Shown piece after piece: positions 56,424 through 64,000 of a DNA stretch of 64,000 nt. Below the pieces are notes generated by a model. That model saw only the letters and a program-made list of their open reading frames with translations. It ran no database searches and had not been told where the DNA came from. The number at the start of each line of letters is the position of its first letter. Position 1 is the first letter of the stretch. This stretch comes from Pythium myriotylum (Eukaryota; Oomycota; Peronosporomycetes; Pythiales; Pythiaceae), in assembly GCA_023091665.1 (NCBI GenBank), contig JALJCQ010000009.1, forward strand, positions 1,860,001 through 1,924,000, given 5' to 3'. The position numbers and the translations under genes were made by a program.

Positions 56424-57807
56424 ATGAGCGGCCTCGAGCTCTCCACGGACGAGAGCGACTGGGTCTTCGACTACGTCATGCATCTCTTCCGCTCGCCCGC
56501 GTGGGAAGTGCCCATCATGTGCTTCGTCGACGAGCACTGCGCGAGCTTCGACACGAGCGACGAAAACAAGTTCATCTACACGGATCTGCATCTCCAGTTC
56601 CGCGACCTCGGTAGGTGCTCTCGCCTCGGGGGCTGCGAGATCAAAGTGCTGACTCAGAGCCTAGTGGAAGGGGTGCTCTGCTCGAATCTGGCCGAGATTG
56701 GGCTCACGGCGTCCGACTTCGCCGACATCTGCGAGCGAGGACGCCATACGACATACATCAGCATGGACGTCGTGAACCAGATTCTCGCAATGGACGACTT
56801 TGTCACATTTAAAAAACTCATGGTGAAACGCAACCTCGAGCTCGATTTGGAAGCCATCACCGCCTTGCGAGATGACGCTCTCGAGGCTCGAGATACCGAG
56901 AGTGACGATGTCGAAACGCACTTGATGGAGCTCAGCCTACTATACAAGCAAGAAGAGATCGAGCAAGCCGAACTCGAAGCTGCGATCTCCATGTCGCTCG
57001 CCCTTCAGGAGGAACAGCTACGTCTCTCGGTCGTGGCGTCCAAGACAGCTGAAGACAAGTACAATTGGGGACCGGAAAAGAGGGGAGTCTCTCCGGAGCA
57101 AGTCCATCAACAGATCAAGGATACTAAGCAGCGAGCGGTTGAGCTCGTGAAACGAAACAAGGAAGCTCTGTTTGAGAACAAAACGAAGCAGCAAGAGTTG
57201 CAAAGCTCGGTCAGTTTACAACATGCCCCCATCCCTCCGCCTCACCATTAACATGCTTCTGAGTTACATTAGGCTGACATTTCAGATGTGGAACTTAAAC
57301 GCCGCGAGGAGTACTTACGTCAGCAACGTGATCGCATCCTTGACAAGAAGAAAAAAGAGAGACAGGCACAGCTGAGGGATTACCAACAGGAGCAAAAAGT
57401 TACCGCCCCAGAGCCTGTAAGTACTATTACTCCGGTATGTGGCCCAAACAAAACCCAACGAGCAATTTGTATCTCAGCCACCTGAGCTCGTAGAGAAGAT
57501 GCAGAACGCGACCCCGGAGGAGCTCAAGAAGTCTGAGGCTGACCAGAAACGTAGCGCACTGCGGATAGCTTTAGCTCGCCGCATGAAGCAGGATCTCCTT
57601 GAGTCAGCGACAGAAGATCCCAATAGCGGTTTCAAAGTCGAGCAGGTTCGTTTGTCTCTTGATGTGTGTTGTGTGCGGTGCGGACTATTGACCGTGTCCG
57701 ACATACTGCAGCTGATGGAGCTCGATGAGAAAATGCAGCGTGTCGAAGAGCTGCGTCGACGCAGCCAAGAGCGTGAATTGCGCGTGCATTCACGTCTCGT
57801 TCGTTAA
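56424..57807 (+). CDS. CFAP36: CFAP36 (CCDC104, BART-domain) protein
   Basis: Five exons: 56424-56610, 56665-57209, 57273-57416, 57478-57645 and 57712-57807; 379 residues. The BART domain covers residues ~8-125: DWVFDYVMHLFRSPAWEVPI, MCFVDEHCASFDTSDENKF, FRDLVEGVLCSNLAEIGL and ILAMDDFVTFKKLMVKRNLE. The rest is coiled coil with Glu/Lys/Gln-rich helices and a UIM-like stretch (ELEAAISMSLALQEEQ). CFAP36 binds ARL3-type GTPases in primary cilia. The first intron is 54 nt with no stop in frame; retaining it would insert 18 residues inside the BART fold. Confidence 0.91.
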
Positions 57808-57940
57808 GTCATCCAAACCAACTTAGTGCACGATTCATAATTGAAATGGCCTGCACCCGCCGCTTGCATGAGATTTAATACTAAGGGAGAATAAACGTGC
57901 GTGCATAACGCTAGGTAGCTAGTGCAGCTGCGCATGTGCT

Positions 57941-60169
57941 CTAGTTCTCATGGAACTTCTTGTTTGTCTTCGCCATGTCCTGGAGGAGTGGTGCTGGCGT
58001 AAACTGCTCACCATACTTATCAGCGTAACGCAGAAGCTGATCGTTGAACTTTGCACTGCCAATGCGGTCGACGTAGCGGAACGGACCGCCGATGAATGGT
58101 GGAAAACCAATGCCAAACACAGCACCAATGTCACCCTCAGTTGGCGAAGCGATGATTTCGTCCTGCACACACAGCACAGCTTCATTCACGAAACGCCCAA
58201 CAAGGCGGTTGATCGAGTCTTCGTCTGAGAGCTTCAGGTCTGCCTTCTGGAATTTCTTCACAAGGTCGAGCGCCTCTTGGTTCACTGTCTTCTTTTCCTT
58301 CTTGCTCTTCGGCTGTACGTAAAAACCCTTGCCTGATTTCTTGCCGAGGAATCCCTTGGCAATCATTTCTTCGAAGAGCTTCGGGTCACCACCGAGCATA
58401 CGCACGCCAAGTGCCTTCGACAGCGTGTGGTTCACGTGGAATGCGACATCGAGGCCAACCTCATCCGCTAGCGTGATCGGACCAACTGGCAGACCCCATT
58501 TCTTCACAATCTTGTCGAGATGATCTGGATTCACCCCACTCTCGACGAGAGAGAGTGTTTCAGCGATGTAAGGGCCGAGGCAGCGGTTCACATAGAACCC
58601 AGGCACATCCTTGACGACAATACACGTCTTTCCCTGGCGAAGTCCAACGTCCACAGCCTTTGCCGCCGTCTCATCCGAGGTGCCGTCGTGGCGAATGATT
58701 TCGAGGAGAGGCATCATAGGCACAGGAGAGAAGTAGTGCATACCGATGACGTTCTCCGGTCGCTTACTAGCACAAGCGATTTCGGCAATCGATAGTGCCG
58801 AGGTGTTGGTAGCGACGACGGCATGTTCCGGGAGATACTGCTCCAAGTCCTTGATGACTCGATGCTTGAGACTCATGTCCTCGAACACAGCTTCGATCGC
58901 AAGATCAGCCTGGCGCATGTGAGCCTTCCACACGTCGTCTTCGTCCGACAATGCGATAACATTGGACATAACAGCGTCACGCTCAAAGATGCTCATGCGC
59001 TTCTTCTTCACCTTCTGCTCGAGGCTGTCACGGATGATGTTTTCGCCACGAGACGCTGCCGCTGCATCACGGTCCTTCAAAAGAACGCGAATGTCCTTTG
59101 CAGCCGAAACTTGCGCAATACCTGCTCCCATGAGACCGGCACCAATGACTGACATAGTCTTGACAGGCTGGCTGGGCTTGCCGTAACGGTTCTTCTTCAG
59201 AGCCGTGCTTCCAAAGAAGATGCTCATGAGCGCCTTCGCCTCGCTCGTGACACCCAGCTTGGAGAAGTTAGTCGCCTCGACCTCCAAACCTTTCTCCAAT
59301 CCACCCTCAACGCCTGCACGGACCGAGTCCAAAATGAGTTTCGGTGCTGGATAGTGTCCACCAGTCTGTTTCTCCACAGCCTCGCCGGCCTTCTGGAAGA
59401 CAATAGAACGCAGCGGTGTGTCCTCAAGGATGCGGCTAACAATGTCCTTGCTCTTCTTCTTTGGCTTCAGTGTACCGGAAGCCAGCTGTTCAGCAGCAGA
59501 AATTGCTGCCCCTTCAAGAGCGTATGAATCGGCGACTTGGTCCACGAGGCCCATCTTCTTCGCACGATCTGGTTGGATATTCTTTCCCGTGAGCATCATA
59601 TCGAGGCTCGTACGGAGACCCACGAGCTTCGGGAGGCGTTGAGTGCCCCCCGCACCAGGAAGGAGACCGAGCTGCACTTCCGGGAGTCCGAGCTTGGTCT
59701 TCTTGCTCTGTGATGCAATGCGGTAGTGGCATGCGAGCGCGACTTCGAGGCCACCTCCGAGGCATGAACCGTCGATAGCAGCGACAAATGGCTTCTTGGA
59801 CTTCGCAATACGGTTCAAGAACTGCTGACCATTCGACGATAGCGCCTTGATCTCAGCTTCAGTCTGGCAAGCGCGCAGCTGGGCGATATCAGCGCCAGCA
59901 ATGAAGCACCCCGGCTTGGCCGAAATGAGCACGACAGACTTGACGTTCGGGTCGTTCTCGACCGAGTCCAGCATCTTGACAATTTCCGAGGTCATGTTGG
60001 CGCTGAGCGTGTTCACCTTGGCAGTCTTGTCGTCGAGGCGGACGATCGCAACGCCGTTGGCGCCTTTCTCAATCGAGAGATACTCGCCCGAGAAGGTCGA
60101 GAGCGCGCGAGAGAGCCCCGCGACGCGCGCGGGCGCCGCGGCCTTGCGGAACGCTGTCTGAAGCGACAT
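57941..60169 (-). CDS. HADHA: Mitochondrial trifunctional enzyme alpha subunit (enoyl-CoA hydratase / 3-hydroxyacyl-CoA dehydrogenase)
   Basis: Single exon, 742 residues from ATG 60169; MSLQTAFRKAAAPARVAGLS is a mitochondrial presequence, while the upstream ATG 60367 would put 66 unrelated residues before it. The crotonase part has AGADIAQLRAC, FVAAIDGSCLGGGLEVALA, LGLPEVQLGLLPGAGGTQRL (with both catalytic Glu). The dehydrogenase part has the Rossmann motif VIGAGLMGAGIAQVSA, then VGMHYFSPVPMMPLLEI and NRCLGPYIAE. A C-terminal helical repeat ends in FPPFIGGPFRYVDRIG. It performs steps 2 and 3 of long-chain fatty acid beta-oxidation with the beta subunit. Its 5-prime flank abuts the repeat region; tail-to-tail with CFAP36. 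Confidence 0.95.
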   Translation of the reverse strand: MSLQTAFRKAAAPARVAGLSRALSTFSGEYLSIEKGANGVAIVRLDDKTAKVNTLSANMTSEIVKMLDSVENDPNVKSVVLISAKPGCFIAGADIAQLRACQTEAEIKALSSNGQQFLNRIAKSKKPFVAAIDGSCLGGGLEVALACHYRIASQSKKTKLGLPEVQLGLLPGAGGTQRLPKLVGLRTSLDMMLTGKNIQPDRAKKMGLVDQVADSYALEGAAISAAEQLASGTLKPKKKSKDIVSRILEDTPLRSIVFQKAGEAVEKQTGGHYPAPKLILDSVRAGVEGGLEKGLEVEATNFSKLGVTSEAKALMSIFFGSTALKKNRYGKPSQPVKTMSVIGAGLMGAGIAQVSAAKDIRVLLKDRDAAAASRGENIIRDSLEQKVKKKRMSIFERDAVMSNVIALSDEDDVWKAHMRQADLAIEAVFEDMSLKHRVIKDLEQYLPEHAVVATNTSALSIAEIACASKRPENVIGMHYFSPVPMMPLLEIIRHDGTSDETAAKAVDVGLRQGKTCIVVKDVPGFYVNRCLGPYIAETLSLVESGVNPDHLDKIVKKWGLPVGPITLADEVGLDVAFHVNHTLSKALGVRMLGGDPKLFEEMIAKGFLGKKSGKGFYVQPKSKKEKKTVNQEALDLVKKFQKADLKLSDEDSINRLVGRFVNEAVLCVQDEIIASPTEGDIGAVFGIGFPPFIGGPFRYVDRIGSAKFNDQLLRYADKYGEQFTPAPLLQDMAKTNKKFHEN

Positions 60170-60389
60170 GGAGACGGCGGGAGGGCGAGGGAGGCGGCGG
60201 ATTCCAAAGTGCGGGCGTGAGGTGGTCGAAAGATCGGACGCGACGTGCCGCGAGCCTGAAGAGGCAGCACGTCGGAGGAAATCAACCTCTCCGACGTGCA
60301 GCTCGCAGCACCGGTTCCAGCTCGGTATACTGACATCAAAACTGAACCGGTAGAATATCAGTTTCATTCCTCAAACACAACCTGCGTTA

Positions 60390-60592
60390 GAGCATCTCCT
60401 CCAAGTGTGGCAAAACAACACTGCAAAAGCCAAAATTACCTGTTTTGAAATTTATTCCCCACCCCATCACTACACACTGCAAAACGGCAAAAATGCCAAA
60501 AAATTCTACAGGAGACGGCAAAAATGGTGTGTGAACTTCACTTTTTTGCTGTGGCCTCGATCTTCAGATTTTGTCAGTTTTCTCGGAGCTTA
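60390..60592. repeat. Related element end, probably a truncated MITE
   Basis: Begins TTA-GAGCATCTCC, the same end as the neighbouring element, followed by AT-rich sequence with recurring CACTGCAAAA and GGCAAAAATG words. No matching right-hand end is seen before the next element starts at 60593, so this looks like an older copy cut by a later insertion. Confidence 0.5.
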
Positions 60593-61362
60593 GGGTATCT
60601 CCACCCGTCACTGTAAAAACGCCCCTGAAAAACCTGATTTACCGTGAAAGATATGGCGTTATTGAGAATTTATGGAGCGGTCCCCCACCGGGACACTTAA
60701 GACCCACTTCCGGAATCGACCCTAGGTGGACCAAAATTTCTGAAGGCGCTCAATGAGCCAATCAACGCTCTACAACACCTGTTGGGAGGATTTCCAACTT
60801 ATCGGATTTGCTAAAATCGGTGACAGTTGGACTCTCTGATCCAATCAAATGCAACAGCGCCTCCAGAAATTCTGGTCCACCTAGGGTCGATTCCGGAAGT
60901 GGGTCTTAAAAAATGCCACTGAAAACGAGTTGTTTGAATCGAGTTGTTTGAAAAGGACTACAACGAGCAGAGCACAAGCGCGGTGGATGAGCAGGGCAAG
61001 ACAGGGTGCGGAGTGGAGCGTAGACCGCTTCTCGCAGTTGCAGGTACGAACCCGTTCGGAGCGATGCGTGCGTGCCGTGCCGATCTTGAAGGGAAAACTT
61101 GAAATGGCGCGGTTTCCCTTGGCGGCTCCATCAAACGCACTGATGATATCTGATAATTGCTGAGAATATCTGAGAATCCCGACACTGCAAAATAGGCTTT
61201 TGCACTGGAAACGTGCACATGTTTGCAGGGTCGAGGCGATATTTGCAGTGTCGTTTTTACAGTTTATCTGTTTTCAGGGCAGCGGTGGGGAAGTAAATTT
61301 CGCTCCGGGAAATTTATCGTTTTACAGGGGCGTTTTACAGTGACTGACGGGTGGAGATGCTC
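60593..61362. mobile_element. MITE-like DNA element with TTA target duplication
   Basis: About 770 bp with imperfect inverted ends of ~45 bp. The left end contains TATCTCCACCCGTCA, CTGTAAAAA and CGCCCCTG; the right end read backwards gives CATCTCCACCCGTCA, CTGTAAAA and CGCCCCTG, with one 4-nt difference. TTA flanks both ends (60590-60592 and 61363-61365), the target duplication typical of PIF/Harbinger-type miniatures. No transposase is encoded. Confidence 0.7.
60697..60909. repeat. Foldback inverted repeat inside the MITE
   Basis: Arms 60697-60750 and 60856-60909 are 54 nt each and reverse-complementary apart from about two positions (they share CCACTTCCGGAATCGACC). The ~105-nt loop contains CCAATCAA near both sides. 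Transcribed, it would form a long hairpin. Confidence 0.8.
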
Positions 61363-61365
61363 TTA

Positions 61366-61643
61366 AGTGCTCTGCATCAGACAGCGCGGAAAAGTTGGCA
61401 AGGGAAAACTTTAACGCGTGACGGATTTACAAAGCAGCAACGAAGCGCGGAGGGCGGACAAGCACGCGGAGCTCCAGGCACACCAGCTCGATTTACACAA
61501 GATAGAACAAGCGCAAGTACAGATCCGAAAGGGAGGCGATGCGTTTGGGTGTTGACCGAGTCTCTTCGCTGTTTATTTATCGTGAAGAATATCAACTCCC
61601 GGTGCGAACTCTTCATCGATCGAGGAAGCGCAGCTCACCAGAT
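61366..61643. other. Spacer between the MITE and the LTR
   Basis: No gene or recognisable repeat end seen in these 278 bp; short open frames are not protein-like. Confidence 0.3.
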
Positions 61644-61860
61644 TGTGGTGTCCTCGGATTTTCCACGTTGAAAGAGAAATTCCCAGCTAGAAAAGTAAAA
61701 ATTAGGTTATAGGAGCGTAGGTCACGACAAAACAACAAAAAACAGTAGGATAGGGACGCTAGGGACACGCTTTCCCTGTTTTGGAGGCTAAGTCCCTAGT
61801 TTGGGGATTGGTGAGGTTTTTCACCATCTCCGATAACGTGGGGTGAGGGTCATCCCCCTT

Positions 61861-62205
61861 AGAAGAGTATCGAATTTGCCGTCAACCCAACAAGACAGTT
61901 TGCGCAAGATCAAGGAAGGAAAAATCCAACACCCACAGAGTTACAAAAAAAAAACGAGTTAGCACTCTGACGGCCGGCGCCCGAAGTATCTGGGGCTGAG
62001 TTAACAGTCTTGCGGTCGGGAAGGTGAAAAAGCGGCTAAGTGCTGAAGCGGGTAAGCGCGGAACCGGGCGTTCTATCGTCACGAATATCATCGCTCCGCA
62101 GCGCAAGGACAGGTGGGGGCCTTGCGTGTGTGTTGCAGCAGAGTTTCGGGCGTCCACTTCAAAGAAGTTGTGATATCTCGAGGCGTCGCGTGCGTGTGAA
62201 GCGAG
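61861..62205. other. Non-coding part of the Copia element
   Basis: The 345 bp between the RT fragment and the purine tract contain no RNase H coding and no convincing frame; this is where about 300 residues of pol should be. Confidence 0.5.
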
Positions 62206-64000
62206 CTATTCCTGCTTATTCTCGGTTGCGCTTTCGTTGTCTGGAGCGACCAGGATCGATCCGCGTACGCCGTTTCTCGATTCTAATCTTGCCCCGCGAC
62301 AGTCCATGCCGAGGCAGCACTTGAGTTCGCCGAGGTCGGACATCTCGAAGCGCTCGCTGAGTGCGCGCTTGGTCGCCGTCAGCAACTCAATGCTGTTGCA
62401 GGCGAGGATGAGGTCGTCGACGTAGATCACCACGAAGATCATCGCTGAGCCGCTCCGCTTGACGTACACGCAGTGGTCCATCTCGCACTTGGTGAAGCCG
62501 ACCTTGCGCATGAAGGCGTCGATGGTCTGGTTCCACATGCGTGGCGACTGCTTGAGACCGTAGAGCGAGCGCTTGAGCTTGCACACGTACTCGGGGTGGC
62601 GCTGGTCGACGAAGCCTTCGGGCTGCTTCATGTAGATTTCTTCGTCGAGGTTGCCGTTCAGGAACGCCGTCTTGACATCCATCTGATGGATCATGAGCTT
62701 GTGTCGAGCGGCGATGCTGAGGATGGTCCGGATCGACGTGAACTTGGCGACGGGTGCGAACGTCTCTTCGAAGTCGATGCCGTACTTCTGCAGGAACCCC
62801 TTGGCAACGAGTCGAGCCTTGTACCGCTCGACGAGTCCTTCGGCGGTTTCCTTGACCTTGAACACCCACTTGCTGGTGATGGCCTTGCGTCCGGCTGGCA
62901 AAGGGACTAGGTCCCAGGTCTCGTTCTTCTTGAGCGACTCGAGCTCGGAGTCGCAGGCTTCCTTCCAGTTGCTGGCGTCGTCGGATTCCATCGCCGACTT
63001 GAACGATGTCGGCAACTCTCCCCCTGAATTCACGACGAGAGCAAACTCTTCGTAATCTTGGTCTTCTCCCCCTTGTTCTTGCACGTCTTCGCCTTCTTCG
63101 TCTTCATCTTCTACGCCTTCCTCTTCGATCGACGTGAGCAGTGCAGACAGATCTTCGAGCGATGTCCTTGGACCTTGCGTGGGTGGTGGAGTCGCACCAC
63201 TTGTGCGACCAACCCGTCCGTAGCGCTTCTCAACTGGCGGTTCAGCCAGGTTCTCGAGCGAGTGCGTGCGAGAGTGGCGCTTGGACCCCGGTGCGTAGTC
63301 GACATTCGGCTGCTGGGCCGATGCTGGTGCTGCTGGACGCTGCGACCGCTGGCCCTGTTGCCACTCCGGTCGCTCGTAGCTGCGCTGACTTGGTGCTGGT
63401 GAGGCTGGCTGCTCACCCATGTCTTCATCATCTTGGTTGTCGGTTGCTTCATCTTCATCATCTTCATCGTCGCGGAACTCGACGGACTTGCTCCAGGGTT
63501 CTTCGCGCTTGCCATCGTCGAATGTGTCTTCCGTGAACTGCGCGTCTCGACTGATGACGATCCGGCCGGTTGCGATTTCTTCAAACCGATACGCTTTCTC
63601 GTGGTCCGAGTAGCCGAGGAACCGACACAAGATGGCTCGGGCGTCGAACTTCGACCGCTTCTCCTTCGGCACGTGGACGTACGCATGGCAGCCGAACACC
63701 TTGAAGTTGGCGAGCAAGGGCTTCTTCCCGTACCATTCTTCGTACGGCGACTTGTACAAGTCTTGAGCGCGGGTCGGAAGTCGGTTGCGAACTTCGACTG
63801 CAGTCATGACGGCTTCACCCCAGTACTCGTCGGACAAGTTGGCATGGTGGAGCTTGCAACGACCACACTCACCGATGGTTCGGTTCATGCGCTCCGCCAC
63901 ACCGTTCAACTGAGGCGTGTATGGCGGCGTGACGTCGTGCTCGATGCCACGCTTGCGGCAGAACTTGGCAAGCTTGGCCGACTGGTACTCGCCGCCGCCG
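62206..64000 (-). pseudogene. Copia pol fragment: integrase and reverse transcriptase, truncated
   Basis: Open from the right edge to a stop at 62206. It starts within integrase ([33 protein letters not shown]), runs through [19 protein letters not shown] and [11 protein letters not shown], a Ser/Asp-rich linker, then [57 protein letters not shown] and the catalytic YVDD ([14 protein letters not shown]). After [12 protein letters not shown] the family sequence is lost and the frame ends in unrelated residues, so it is a deletion product. The uninterrupted frame before that suggests recent activity. Confidence 0.88.

Larger units (their letters stand above)
61644..64000 (-). mobile_element. 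Copia-type LTR retrotransposon, internally deleted, right end outside window
   Basis: Read on the minus strand: integrase C-terminal part and reverse transcriptase (64000-62206), a non-coding stretch, a purine tract AAGGGGGA (61860-61853), then an LTR starting TGACCCTCACCCC (61852) and possibly ending GGACACCACA (61644), ~209 bp with TG...CA ends. Copia order (integrase before RT) is clear. The RT C-terminal part and all RNase H are missing, so this copy is defective. The LTR's outer end is the least certain point. Confidence 0.75.

Noticed and set aside
56423..56425. ATG for RMI2 overlapping the ATG of CFAP36 on the opposite strand (CATG)
   Set aside because: The ATG at 56290 gives a protein of the family's usual length; the extra 45 residues show no similarity to RMI2.
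60170..60367. Upstream ATG of the trifunctional enzyme
   Set aside because: It would place 66 unrelated residues before a good mitochondrial presequence.
1..64000. CRISPR array, operon, ribosome binding sites, rRNA or tRNA genes
   Set aside because: None seen by eye; the only regular short-unit repeat is the coding minisatellite at 50512-50612. A tRNA scan was not possible here.

Overview
The window is nuclear DNA from an intron-bearing eukaryote, most probably an oomycete or a close stramenopile relative. The reasons are small GT-AG introns (mostly 45-75 nt), genes packed head-to-head and tail-to-tail about every 2 kb, several flagellar proteins (CFAP36, CFAP119, an EF-hand/WD40 protein, LRR/IQ and MyTH4-FERM proteins) and unusual multidomain fusions. 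Genus cannot be fixed; the intron density (up to 11 per gene) would suit a Saprolegniales-type genome, but this is inference. Exon boundaries were placed by hand from GT/AG sites plus reading phase; nearly all close in frame, and ambiguous ones are flagged.

Layout. 1-13 kb: LRR/IQ protein (left end cut off), a putative secreted cysteine-containing protein, a ~2000-residue EF-hand/MABP/RanBP2-zinc-finger protein on the minus strand, and a choline-transporter-like protein. 13-27 kb: PX protein, mitochondrial DEAD-box helicase, ARL8-type GTPase, phosducin-like protein, C2H2/CCCH zinc-finger protein, V-ATPase subunit D, TBC RabGAP, motorless MyTH4-FERM protein, TIP30-like oxidoreductase. 27-44 kb: EF-hand/WD40 protein, a cyclic-nucleotide-binding-like domain fused to a mitochondrial-carrier-like region, CFAP119, cyclase-associated protein, PAQR receptor with a large inserted segment, an unrecognised protein, a very long anoctamin, MOCS2A/MoaD and PEX13. 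44-60 kb: DENN/IQ/PH-like protein, a WW-domain protein built on a bacterial type I restriction (HsdR) helicase, a SUMO protease, a membrane PDI, RMI2, CFAP36 and the mitochondrial trifunctional alpha subunit. 60-64 kb: repeats, namely a TTA-flanked MITE-like element carrying a foldback, then an internally deleted Copia retrotransposon with its 3-prime LTR that runs off the right edge.

The most unusual locus is 48.0-54.1 kb. An intron-rich gene encodes an N-terminal WW domain, a (Pro-Thr)n linker coded by a minisatellite, and a complete-looking HsdR-type translocase core with no room for the HsdR nuclease domain. It shares a 129-bp bidirectional promoter with the SUMO protease gene, and that promoter contains a perfect 14-bp palindromic E2F-type site. 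Together with RMI2 a few kb away this suggests, as inference, a domesticated restriction helicase recruited into S-phase or genome-maintenance work.
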